Assembly: GCA_002347025.1 (NCBI GenBank)
Contig: DEAE01000024.1
Coordinates: 113,049 to 177,048, forward strand
DNA: 64,000 bases
Direction of reading: 5' to 3'
Source: Acidobacteria bacterium UBA2990
GTDB taxonomy: Bacteria; Acidobacteriota; Vicinamibacteria; Vicinamibacterales; UBA8438
Under the pieces are notes generated by a model that ran no database searches, was not told the DNA's origin, and saw only the letters and a list, made by a program, of their open reading frames with translations. Position numbers and translations under genes: made by a program. Shown in pieces: positions 18,507 to 26,810 of this stretch; position 1 is the first letter of the stretch; the number at the start of each line of letters is the position of its first letter.

Positions 18507-19567
18507 CGAATGCCTACTTCGGAGTTGTCGCCAAGCATGAAGCGGTAGGCTGATGGCTTGATTGGCTGCCTTATGATTCGCACGTTCCTTCCAATAAGGC
18601 TGTCGATCACCCGGTTAGCTAGGTCACTGAGGATGCTTCCTTCTAAGACGATGCTGTGCTCGATCTCAGAACCTCGAATTTCCACATTGTTCATGATGGA
18701 TGTGAAAGGCCCTATGTAGGCATGCTCGATCTTGGCGTTGGCGCCGATGATGGCAGGTCCTCGTACGACTGAGTCGGTGAGCTGGGCGCCCGCTTCTATC
18801 ACGACCTTACCCTCCACGCGAGAATGGCTGTCAATCGTGCCTTCAAGGCGTCGGTCGAGTGTGTCAAGGATGAGGCGGTTAGCTTCAAGCATGTCATCGA
18901 GTTTGCCGGTGTCTTTCCACCAGCCCTCCACTAGGTGCGGTCGTACCACGAAGCCGCGGTCGATCAAATTTTGAATTGCATCGGTGATCTCAAGCTCATT
19001 GCGAAAACTGGGTCGAATTTGTTTTACCGATTCAAACACTTCAGGACTGAACATGTAAACGCCGACGAGAGCCAAGTCGCTTTGTGGTTCCTTGGGTTTT
19101 TCAACGAGCCGTACGACTTTGCCCGCCTCTAACTCAGCCACACCGAACATTTGGGGGTCCGGCACACGCGTCAATAAAATCTGTGCTGCTGGGCTTGTGT
19201 TAACAAATTCTTGGACAAACGGAGCGATCCCCTTGTTCAACAGATTGTCGCCTAGGTACATGACAAATGGCTCATGGCCGATGAACTCCTCGCTGATCAA
19301 AACGGCGTGAGCGAGGCCTCGAGGCGCATCCTGTTCGATGTAGGTGACCTCGACATTCCACCGCTCTCCATTGCCGACTGCTTTGCGAATTTCTTCATGA
19401 GTGTCTCCTACTACGATCCCGATTTCTCGAATTCCTGCAGCCGCTAGTGCTTCTATTCCGTAGAACAACACTGGTTTATTAGCGATAGGTACTAATTGTT
19501 TTGCTCTGGTGTAAGTGAGCGGCCGCAATCGGCTTCCTTTGCCTCCGCTTAATACGAGTCCCTTCAC
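18500..19567 (-). CDS. rfbA: Glucose-1-phosphate thymidylyltransferase, long form
   Basis: Nucleotidyltransferase that makes dTDP-glucose from dTTP and glucose-1-phosphate. The N terminus has LSGGKGSRLRPLTYTRAKQL with the nucleotide-binding Gly-rich loop; also YLGDNLL (metal-binding Asp), LVEKPKEPQSDLALVGVY and VEGWWKDTGKLDDML. The protein is 355 residues with a C-terminal left-handed beta-helix (about 240-350), so it is the long StrD/RmlA3-type rather than the 290-residue RmlA. It starts with GTG whose first G is also the last base of the lptD stop (TAGTG), indicating tight coupling to lptD. Confidence 0.92.
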   Translation of the reverse strand: MKGLVLSGGKGSRLRPLTYTRAKQLVPIANKPVLFYGIEALAAAGIREIGIVVGDTHEEIRKAVGNGERWNVEVTYIEQDAPRGLAHAVLISEEFIGHEPFVMYLGDNLLNKGIAPFVQEFVNTSPAAQILLTRVPDPQMFGVAELEAGKVVRLVEKPKEPQSDLALVGVYMFSPEVFESVKQIRPSFRNELEITDAIQNLIDRGFVVRPHLVEGWWKDTGKLDDMLEANRLILDTLDRRLEGTIDSHSRVEGKVVIEAGAQLTDSVVRGPAIIGANAKIEHAYIGPFTSIMNNVEIRGSEIEHSIVLEGSILSDLANRVIDSLIGRNVRIIRQPIKPSAYRFMLGDNSEVGIRW

Positions 19568-21867
19568 TAGAATTCTCCTGCTCCAGTGCCAATACCGAAA
19601 ACGCCAAGCATATTTGAAAAGGTCCCGAGGCCAGCTAAAGTGAACGAAAAATTGAAGCGGCGGTCTTGAGGTGCTCTGACCAAGAAGCCAAGCCCCTCCA
19701 AGTTGTAGGACTGATATTCAACGCTGAGGCCGCAACATTGGGCGTTGTAGTAGAAAAGTAAACGTTGCTGCATAAGGCGATTGAGTTGGATATCGTAGTT
19801 GAACTGATATACACCGCCGATCTGGTTGTCTTTGGTTCGAAGATTGGTGAATGAGTTCACGTAGTGGTCAAGGGAGGCGGGGTTGTTGAATCCGGATAGC
19901 TTTTTAATAAACCGCCGTTGGCTCCAGCCGGCTACCTGGTTCAGCCAACCACCGATGTTGAGATCAGCATCGGCGCCGACCTGTCTTAGCGCCATGTAGT
20001 CTGTATCGTATTCCGCGCGGAATGCCCCTCCCAGTTCGGTAGTTAGTGCGACTCGGCCATTAAGAGCCATAGGAGAAAAGTTGCTTGGCGGAGTTCCTCG
20101 GAAACTGGTCAGGAAATTCCGGTCATACTTGGCCGCGTTGGCGTCAGTGTAGTAGCTCTGCTGAAGTGATACCGTCAGGATTTCTTGAGCTACCGAAGGT
20201 CCGCCGCCTTCAGAACGTCTCGCGTAAAGTCGGTTATTGAGACCAAAGGTGAACTGTGTGACATTACCGACAATCGAGTCGGTGCCTTCAATTTTTACTA
20301 GTTGATCGAAGTTATCGATCGCTGTAGCCCGGCGAAGGCTAGCCCAAGGCTCTATGATGTGCTTCATCCGCTCCGAATAACTGCTGTCCGGTGTGTCCCA
20401 GACCTTAACGAACACGGGGCCCGTCACCTCCGTTGATAAATCAAAGAAGGACCGGGAGATAGGGCTGTCGATCTGATCAAAGGTCTTTCGATCGAGGCTT
20501 TCAGTCCAACCAGTATGCCGGAAGCTCACAGCAGAGTTGAAAGTAAGAAAAGGCCATCGGGTGAAGGGTAAGCGCATCGACGGGTTTACGTCGAATCGGT
20601 TGAGACCTGAATTCACTGTGCGGGAATCAAAAGTCGACGATTGAAGTAAATTGGCATATTCACTCGTGAACCCCCAATAAAAAGGTGTGCCTGGCAGCAG
20701 TTGCTCTGACTGATTGAAAGAGACTCGCGGGCTCGATCCGTAGAGACTGGAGTTCTGGGTGCCAAAAAATGTTTCGCTGATGTTAGTAGTGGCACTCATG
20801 GTGTATGCGTTCCATGAGCCCGTGACGTTTCCTCCAAAGGTTCGGGAACTGTTTGTGGCTCGGAAGACGTCCATGTTGTAGGTCTGTTGGACAGCTATAT
20901 CCGAGAAGTAGTCAATATTTCCACGGGCCCTTAACGTGTCACTGATAACGTGTGATCCATTTCCTCGAATTTGATAACTACGTCTGGCTGGAAGCGTTAT
21001 GTCGTCACCTCCGTAAGGGGCCGTCATCGTGGTTTCCCGTTCATCAAGCCAGTAGGTTTGGACGAAGCCTTGAGATCCGGGGCCGAAGATATAGTTATAT
21101 TCGCCTCCAAGTCCCTGACCAGTGGAGGTGAACCAGTCGTGAAACACTGTGGCATCTTGGCTGCGGTTCACTGCCCAGAAGAAGGCGTTGCTGAGAGACC
21201 CGCCTCGGATAGTTGATGTTCCGTATGTCGGCATCAGTACGCCGGTAGATCGGCCGTCCGAGTCGATGGGGAAGTACATTGCTGGGAGGTAGAAAAGGGG
21301 CACCCCTTTTACTGAAAGTAACGAATTACGCATGACTGCGTACTCATCTAAGTTGATGGTGACACTACTAGCGGTAACCTCCCACCTTGGAGTCGGTTGG
21401 ACGCATGAGGTGAATCCACCGCGGATCAGTCGATAAGTCCGTGGACCAAGCTTTTCAATGATTTCACCCCAGAATCGCATTTCTGGTTCTTGGGTGCCGA
21501 ACATACTGGGTTCGATGTCCTCAATCAGTTGGGTTGAACCAGACGCGTTGTAGAACTCGCCTGTCAGGGCTTGAAAGTCAAACTCCACGTGATCTGCTGC
21601 GACTCGCCCACCTGATGCTGAGTCTACAAATACGACATTCCCAGTTGCGACAAGCCTTGACTCTTCTGTGAAAATTTCCACTTCGTCTGCATAGAACTGC
21701 CAGTTGTCTCCTTCGATTTCCACTTGGCCAGTCAGTTTTAGTTGGTTGTCAGCCAGTCGCTCTGATCGGAATTGCCGAGATGTGGCGATACCAGGTATCC
21801 CTTGGGTAAAGGCTGACCCGGTTGTAACCAAAAAAGAGAGTAGTCCGAGAATTATTAGACGATTCAT
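19567..21867 (-). CDS. lptD: LPS-assembly outer-membrane protein LptD
   Basis: Outer-membrane beta-barrel that, with the lipoprotein LptE, inserts lipopolysaccharide into the outer leaflet. The signal peptide (about residues 1-22) is followed by an OstA/LptA-like periplasmic domain (about 30-130: LTGQVEIEGDNWQFYADEVE, LVATGNVVFVD). The barrel is rich in alternating aromatic residues up to the C terminus. A Cys in FTSCVQPTPRW and a Cys pair in NAQCCGLSVEY correspond to the disulphide-forming cysteines of the family. The 766 residues are typical. It is the first gene of a run with rfbA, rfbB and a reductase, linking LPS export with nucleotide-sugar supply. Confidence 0.94.
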   Translation of the reverse strand: MNRLIILGLLSFLVTTGSAFTQGIPGIATSRQFRSERLADNQLKLTGQVEIEGDNWQFYADEVEIFTEESRLVATGNVVFVDSASGGRVAADHVEFDFQALTGEFYNASGSTQLIEDIEPSMFGTQEPEMRFWGEIIEKLGPRTYRLIRGGFTSCVQPTPRWEVTASSVTINLDEYAVMRNSLLSVKGVPLFYLPAMYFPIDSDGRSTGVLMPTYGTSTIRGGSLSNAFFWAVNRSQDATVFHDWFTSTGQGLGGEYNYIFGPGSQGFVQTYWLDERETTMTAPYGGDDITLPARRSYQIRGNGSHVISDTLRARGNIDYFSDIAVQQTYNMDVFRATNSSRTFGGNVTGSWNAYTMSATTNISETFFGTQNSSLYGSSPRVSFNQSEQLLPGTPFYWGFTSEYANLLQSSTFDSRTVNSGLNRFDVNPSMRLPFTRWPFLTFNSAVSFRHTGWTESLDRKTFDQIDSPISRSFFDLSTEVTGPVFVKVWDTPDSSYSERMKHIIEPWASLRRATAIDNFDQLVKIEGTDSIVGNVTQFTFGLNNRLYARRSEGGGPSVAQEILTVSLQQSYYTDANAAKYDRNFLTSFRGTPPSNFSPMALNGRVALTTELGGAFRAEYDTDYMALRQVGADADLNIGGWLNQVAGWSQRRFIKKLSGFNNPASLDHYVNSFTNLRTKDNQIGGVYQFNYDIQLNRLMQQRLLFYYNAQCCGLSVEYQSYNLEGLGFLVRAPQDRRFNFSFTLAGLGTFSNMLGVFGIGTGAGEF

Positions 21868-22058
21868 CCGCCGGGCTGTTTGTTGGGGTCACCGCGACGA
21901 CCGTCTTAACACATTTCGACGCAGATCTACCCCTAGGATATCACGCTATTGAGGCCTTTGGAGCAGGTGGCTATTTGGGCTTTTCGCCTAGTAGGTCACT
22001 TGTCGTTAAAGGAGAGTCCCAAGTCATAAATAGACGTGAGAAGTTCTTCGACTACGGC

Positions 22059-23372
22059 TTACCCAGACCTGTTTGTTGAAAAGTTGGTCAGTATCTCGCC
22101 GACCAAAAAAATGGAGCCGGTAGCGCACACGGTCTGTGAGTGGTTCCATGCGGTCTCCAACGCCTGCTTAGGATCTTGGCAGGAGGTGACGCTTGTCGTT
22201 CCAGGAATCTCTCGTATTTGTCGGGCGAGAGCGTCTGCAGGTATAGCTCTTGGATTATCTGGCTTTGTGCAGATGAAGTGGGTGGCAAAAGGTGCGAGGT
22301 GCTTCACAACACCATTAAGGTCTTTATCATTCATAACAGCAAGCACTAGAGGGAGTCCCTTGGGGAAATTGCCACCAAGGTACTCGGCCAGGGCAGAGGC
22401 GGCTGCGGGATTGTGGGCAGCATCGAGTAGAACCTTCCCTCGGCCTTCCACATGCATCCACTCGAGTCGGCCAGGCCAGACCGCCGTTGATAGCCCATTG
22501 GCTACCGCGTTTGTGCTTACTGGAATCCCGATGTCTGCCAACTCCTCTAACAGGCGGATAGCGCCTATTCCGTTTGAAATTTGGTGAGAGCCAGCCAAGT
22601 TCATCTTGAAAGGAGGATAGGTGTGAGAGGGTGTTGTAACTTTGATGACCTGCGGATCATTGGGCGAAGTTCTGCTTACGCTTGTACCGATGTTGGCCTG
22701 TACTAATCTAGCTCCATTTTTTGAACAAGCCTGTTTGAATATTTCGATGACTTTTGGAGTTGTTTCGGTTGTCACCACAATCATGCCTGGTTTGATGATC
22801 CCAGCTTTTTCATGGGCGATTGCCTCGATAGTTGTTCCCAGGTACTGACAATGTTCTAGAGCGATCGGAGTGATGACCCCAGCCACAGGTGTAACGATGT
22901 TGGTGGCGTCAAACCGCCCCCCTAGGCCTACCTCGAGTAGCGCTAGGTCGACTCTTGTTTTGCGGAACCAGGACAGTGCTATTGCGGTGGTTGCTTCGAA
23001 GAAAGTTGGAGGTTGAGACAGAGAACCTTCTCTAAGGAGACGATCTACCTTGGAGAAAAGTTGTTGCGCTCCGGTCTTTAGTTCTCGATATTGGATTTGT
23101 TTTCCATCCACGACGAACCGCTCGGTAAGGCTTGTCAGGTGTGGTGAGGTGTAACGACCGACACGATAGCCTGCAGAACGGAGGGCTTGATCGACCATGG
23201 CTACGACGGAACCTTTGCCGTTACTGCCTGCTACTATGATCGACTGGTATGCCGTCTGAGGGCGATTAAGAGCCTCTGTCAGGCAGCGAATTGTGGCAAG
23301 TCCGGGTTTGATTCCGAAACGTTCAAGTCTGGCAAGTTCGTCTAGTGGGTCTATGGGCGGAGGTCGGTTCAT
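22059..23372 (-). CDS. folC: Folylpolyglutamate synthase / dihydrofolate synthase
   Basis: ATP-dependent Mur-ligase-fold enzyme that adds glutamate to dihydropteroate and folates. The P-loop region VAGSNGKGSVVAMVD lies near residue 46, followed by GRYTSPHLTSLTERF, FEATTAIALSWF, LLEVGLGGRFDATN and the C-terminal domain start LLDAAHNPAAASAL. The 437 residues match the family. ATG start at 23372. The deoxynucleoside kinase gene ends 30 bp upstream on the same strand, so the two are probably cotranscribed; both feed nucleotide synthesis. The 190 bases downstream up to the lptD start show no clear terminator. Confidence 0.96.
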   Translation of the reverse strand: MNRPPPIDPLDELARLERFGIKPGLATIRCLTEALNRPQTAYQSIIVAGSNGKGSVVAMVDQALRSAGYRVGRYTSPHLTSLTERFVVDGKQIQYRELKTGAQQLFSKVDRLLREGSLSQPPTFFEATTAIALSWFRKTRVDLALLEVGLGGRFDATNIVTPVAGVITPIALEHCQYLGTTIEAIAHEKAGIIKPGMIVVTTETTPKVIEIFKQACSKNGARLVQANIGTSVSRTSPNDPQVIKVTTPSHTYPPFKMNLAGSHQISNGIGAIRLLEELADIGIPVSTNAVANGLSTAVWPGRLEWMHVEGRGKVLLDAAHNPAAASALAEYLGGNFPKGLPLVLAVMNDKDLNGVVKHLAPFATHFICTKPDNPRAIPADALARQIREIPGTTSVTSCQDPKQALETAWNHSQTVCATGSIFLVGEILTNFSTNRSG

Positions 23373-23402
23373 AGCCGTCTCTTGACCTGTCTGAGGAGAG
23401 TA

Positions 23403-24041
23403 TCAACGCGGCACGTAGTAGCGGGTTCCCTGACCCATGTTGCGTATCTGCTTTAATAGGTCGTCTATGATTTCGTCGCCCCAACTGAGATCAATATGCG
23501 AGGTTTCCACTACTAGAAGCGGTGTAGCGGAGTAGTGGAAGAAAAAGTGGTCGTAGGCCTCATTCAACTCTCGTAAATAGTCTCCGTCTGGAGGGTGTTG
23601 ATCATTGCCTTGGTACTCGGGAGTTCTGGATTTCACACGCCGGCGAAGTACATCGGTTGGGGTCTGGAGGTAGATGGCGAGATCTGGGGCGACAACATCT
23701 TCGGACAGGAGGTCGTAGAGTCGTTGGTAGATGAATAGTTCGTTGTCGTCAAGATTCAAATATGCGTAGATCTTATCCTTGTCAAAAAGGTAGTCGCACA
23801 CGAGGTGCTGATTGAAGAGGCTGGATTGCCGCAGAGCGACCTGTTGGCGGTGTCGCGTGAGCAGAGAGAAGAGTTGAGTCTGAAATGCAGCACCAGATTT
23901 TCCGGAAGCAAAGTCAGCCAAAAAGGGGTTATCGGTGTCATCGAGGACCACCGTAGCGTCGAGATGAGCAGCCAATCGCTCTGCGAGTAACGATTTGCCA
24001 ACCCCGATCGCACCTTCGATTGCGATATGCCAGAACTCCAA
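23403..24041 (-). CDS. Deoxynucleoside kinase (dAK/dGK/dCK family)
   Basis: Phosphorylates deoxynucleosides for salvage. The P-loop IEGAIGVGKSLLAERLA is at the very N terminus, followed by DNPFLADFASG. The ERS/DRY-like catalytic region is replaced by LVCDYLFDKDKIYAYLNL as in bacterial dAK/dGK proteins. The lid region contains RRRVKSRTPEYQ. The 212 residues are the family length. The only in-frame start that keeps the P-loop strand is TTG at 24041, since a TAG lies two codons upstream, so this gene uses a TTG start. Base specificity cannot be assigned from sequence. Confidence 0.9.
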   Translation of the reverse strand: MEFWHIAIEGAIGVGKSLLAERLAAHLDATVVLDDTDNPFLADFASGKSGAAFQTQLFSLLTRHRQQVALRQSSLFNQHLVCDYLFDKDKIYAYLNLDDNELFIYQRLYDLLSEDVVAPDLAIYLQTPTDVLRRRVKSRTPEYQGNDQHPPDGDYLRELNEAYDHFFFHYSATPLLVVETSHIDLSWGDEIIDDLLKQIRNMGQGTRYYVPR

Positions 24042-24187
24042 CGTCTAGCGAGTATACCAGTCAGACCGGTTCTGTCGGGTAGTCAGGCTTTAGTCAAGGT
24101 TCACCAGTTGGAACGTCGAAAGTGGAGCCGAACGCATGATATGATTCGGCACCGTCGGTGATGTGACTGACGTTCCCACCTACAAAA

Positions 24188-26353
24188 ATGCTAGGGTCCA
24201 CGTCGGGTGAAGGTCGATGCGCTAGTCTGTTGATTCTCCTGTGTCTGGCACTAGGAGTGGCCGGTTGTGCGTCGGCGCCGCCTGCGGGTCCGCTTTCTGC
24301 CGCTGCCAGCCTAGCGCAGAAGCGGGCTTGGATTCTCCAGCTTGAAGATCAAAGGGTTCTTCGTGATCCGACATTGCCAAAATCTCAAAGTGGTGCTGAG
24401 GATCTAGATATTTCCTCGTCTGACTCGAGCCCGGTTTCATTGATGTCGCCCGAACCAGACCTGCTTACGCTACTTAAAGATCCTATCGTCGCCATACGTC
24501 GCCGAGCGGCGCTGGCCGTAGGTAGGGTTGGCCTTCCGATTGGGGTGCCAGGGTTGGTTGATGCCTTGTCAGACCCACGTTACGAAGTTAGGGAGATGGC
24601 TGCATTTGGACTGGGCCTTCTTGGGGACCCGATAGCCTCTGAGCCGCTAGTTGCGGCGCTAGAGGATTCCTTTCCGATTGTCCAAGCTAGGGCTGCCGAA
24701 GCCTTGGGTAGGATTGGCGCTGCCAACGCGGTGGATGCACTCCAGGCTATGGCTCAAAGGCATATCACTGCAGCCTATGAGGTCGACCCAGAAGAAGTCG
24801 ATTACCCCTTGGCGCCTCGTGTCGAAGCTTTCAGGTCTGGCATTTACGCTCTCGCGGCGGTCGGTGATTACGAGGCGCTTGCTGACACGCTCTTGACTGA
24901 CGAGGGTGACCCCATACTCTGGTGGTGGCCGGTGGCTCACGCTCTTGCCCAGGTGGGAGACAGAAGGGCTGTGGGTCCGCTTGCTACGCTAGCGGCTATA
25001 CAGGGCTCTGTAGGAGTTGCGCTTGCTGCGCGAGGACTTGGTGCGCTGCAACAAAGTTCGGCATTGCCGGTGTTGCTGGATTTGCTTGATCTACAACGTC
25101 GAGACCGGCGTGTGGTCGTCACTGCTGTAAGGGCCTTGGCAGAGCTTGGTGATGTGGAAGCTGAGCCTGCTCTGCGGGGCTTGTTGGGTAATCCAGATAT
25201 CGATTCGACACTACTGGTCGAACTAGTTGAAGCCTTAGCAGCCATTAACGCAGTGGGCTCTGTTGATGTGATGGTTGAGCTCTTGGGGCATAGTTGGCCG
25301 CCGCTGCGAGGCGCGGCTCTTCGTGGTTTGGCTCGATTGGACCCAGAGAGGTTTCTGCTTGTGTTGTCCAGTTTGCCACCAGATAGGCATTGGCAAGTTC
25401 GCGCCGACCTTGCTCAAGCGTTGGCCTTGGTCGACTCGGAGGTTGCGGCTTTCCGTCTCTCATTATTGCTTGAAGACCAGGACAGGCGTGTGATTCCGTC
25501 GGTGCTCAAGTCTTTGGTTCAGGTAGGGGCTCCTGATGTTGATGACATTCTGTTGGAGCATCTCGCGAGTGATGATGTGGTGGTTCGGAAAACCGCTGCT
25601 TCTCTGTTGGGGGAGCTAGGAGTTCAACGAGCGGTTGAGTCACTGGCTATGGCCTATGAGAATTCTAGGAGTGACCCGTCATATCTAGCGAGAGCCGCTG
25701 CCGTCGACGCCCTCGCTCGTATCGGCGGTTCAGCTGCGCTCGAGACTCTGGAGTTGGCATTAGAAGACCCGGATTGGGCTGTTCGGGTGAGAGTGGCTGT
25801 GCATTTGGAAAATGCAGGTGAGTTGGAAGGATCAACTGCACCCATCCGTCCAGCGCCGGTACGAATGTCAACCGAGTTCTATAGCTCACCCGAGCTTGTG
25901 GCGCCTTCGGTTTCGCCACACGTGTTTATTGAGACTGACGAAGGTACTATTCAGATCGAGCTGGCAGTCAATGAAGCACCGCTTACCTCGGATAATTTTA
26001 TGGCCCTCGCCCGTTCAGGTTTTTACGATGGTTTATTGGTTCATAGGGTGGTGCCAAACTACGTGGTGCAGTCTGGAGATCCCCGCAGTGATAGTGAAGG
26101 GGGGCCTGGTTACACCATTCGTGACGAACTAAGTCTATTACCCGTGATGCGGGGTAGCGTTGGGATGGCCTTGGATTGGGCTGATACGGGCGGGAGCCAG
26201 TTCTTTATTGCGACTTCTCCACAACCGCAACTTAACGGCCGCTACACTTTGTTCGGCAAGGTGATTGCTGGGATGGAAGTGGTCGACCAACTTGAGCCTG
26301 GTGACGTTATCCGGCGAGTAAGCGTTTGGGATGGGAAGACGCCTATCAACTAG
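24188..26353 (+). CDS. HEAT-repeat lipoprotein with C-terminal cyclophilin-type peptidyl-prolyl isomerase
   Basis: Predicted exported chaperone. A lipoprotein signal (hydrophobic stretch ending VAGCASAP, with the lipobox Cys near residue 27) is followed by about ten HEAT-type repeats from roughly residue 90 to 560 (units like RRAALAVGRVG, VREMAAFGLGLLGD, VQARAAEALGRIG). A cyclophilin domain fills about 577-721, with VHRVVPNYVVQSGDP, GSVGMA, GSQFFIAT and RYTLFGKV. The catalytic Arg and the Gln/Phe pocket residues are present. HEAT repeats probably bind protein partners; their target is unknown. A near-perfect terminator hairpin stands 54 bases past the stop. The fusion order is unusual compared with stand-alone cyclophilins. 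Confidence 0.9.
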   Translation: MLGSTSGEGRCASLLILLCLALGVAGCASAPPAGPLSAAASLAQKRAWILQLEDQRVLRDPTLPKSQSGAEDLDISSSDSSPVSLMSPEPDLLTLLKDPIVAIRRRAALAVGRVGLPIGVPGLVDALSDPRYEVREMAAFGLGLLGDPIASEPLVAALEDSFPIVQARAAEALGRIGAANAVDALQAMAQRHITAAYEVDPEEVDYPLAPRVEAFRSGIYALAAVGDYEALADTLLTDEGDPILWWWPVAHALAQVGDRRAVGPLATLAAIQGSVGVALAARGLGALQQSSALPVLLDLLDLQRRDRRVVVTAVRALAELGDVEAEPALRGLLGNPDIDSTLLVELVEALAAINAVGSVDVMVELLGHSWPPLRGAALRGLARLDPERFLLVLSSLPPDRHWQVRADLAQALALVDSEVAAFRLSLLLEDQDRRVIPSVLKSLVQVGAPDVDDILLEHLASDDVVVRKTAASLLGELGVQRAVESLAMAYENSRSDPSYLARAAAVDALARIGGSAALETLELALEDPDWAVRVRVAVHLENAGELEGSTAPIRPAPVRMSTEFYSSPELVAPSVSPHVFIETDEGTIQIELAVNEAPLTSDNFMALARSGFYDGLLVHRVVPNYVVQSGDPRSDSEGGPGYTIRDELSLLPVMRGSVGMALDWADTGGSQFFIATSPQPQLNGRYTLFGKVIAGMEVVDQLEPGDVIRRVSVWDGKTPIN

Positions 26354-26406
26354 ATACTCGATAGAGCGGTGCTGCCTGTGGGCTGTAGCGGATTTGGTTT
26401 AGTACA

Positions 26407-26442
26407 GAAAAAGAGGGGCGACATAATGCGCCCCTCTTTTTC
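26407..26442. terminator. Bidirectional intrinsic terminator
   Basis: A perfect 14-bp stem (26407-26420 paired with 26429-26442) around an 8-base loop. The stem is GC-rich at the loop end, with A runs on the left and T runs on the right, so it can stop transcription from the HEAT-cyclophilin gene (plus) and from the histone-like gene (minus). Confidence 0.92.
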
Positions 26443-26459
26443 CTTTAGTCGGGCAGGGC

Positions 26460-26606
26460 CTAGCGCTTCTTTGCGCCCTTTTTAGCGGCCGTCTTCCTGA
26501 CAGCTTTCTTGGCTGTTTTCTTGACAGCCTTTTTGGCAGTCTTCTTCTTCACTGCCTTCTTCTTGGCCACCTTCTTCGTCGTTTTTTTTGCTGCCCTTTT
26601 TGCCAT
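26460..26606 (-). CDS. Small histone H1-like Lys/Ala-rich DNA-binding protein
   Basis: A 48-residue protein made almost entirely of Lys, Ala, Thr and Val in repeated KKTAKKAV-type units, with MAKRAAKK at the start and KKGAKKR at the end. This is the composition of eukaryotic histone H1 tails and of bacterial H1-like proteins such as chlamydial Hc1/Hc2 and AlgP-type C termini, so nucleoid or RNA binding is likely. Coding is supported by a strong GAGGAGGA just before the ATG at 26606, a good promoter at 26699-26728, an intrinsic terminator right after the stop, and a conserved repeat despite mixed AAA/AAG codons. It stands alone between the HEAT-cyclophilin gene and ddl. Confidence 0.82.
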   Translation of the reverse strand: MAKRAAKKTTKKVAKKKAVKKKTAKKAVKKTAKKAVRKTAAKKGAKKR

Positions 26607-26698
26607 TCGTCCTCCTCGGCATGCGGCTGCTCAGTGAGTTTGTTTACCCCAGTTCATCACAACAGGTAGGCTGAGCCTCCAACCCTCATACCAGATGT

Positions 26699-26728
26699 AG
26701 ATTATGGAGAAGAAAATCCGAGTGTCAA
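26699..26728 (-). promoter_or_regulatory. Promoter of the histone-like gene
   Basis: On the minus strand a perfect -35 TTGACA (26723-26728) is followed by CATAAT (26701-26706, spacer 16) or TAATCT (26699-26704, spacer 18). It leaves a leader of roughly 85 bases before the strong ribosome-binding site. Confidence 0.65.
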
Positions 26729-26751
26729 GCATGTTATACAAGAAAAGTCAA

Positions 26752-26788
26752 AATGCCCTCTCGTCTCCAAGCCGGCTTATCGGGCATT
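26752..26788 (-). terminator. Possible terminator of ddl
   Basis: A 7-bp stem, 26752-26758 with 26782-26788 (AATGCCC/GGGCATT), encloses a smaller palindrome AAGCCGGCTT. On the minus strand it is followed by TTTGACTTTTC. It lies about 20 bases past the ddl stop. The T run is interrupted, so confidence is moderate. Confidence 0.45.
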
Positions 26789-26810
26789 CTTGCCAAGATC
26801 TCTAGTCGCT

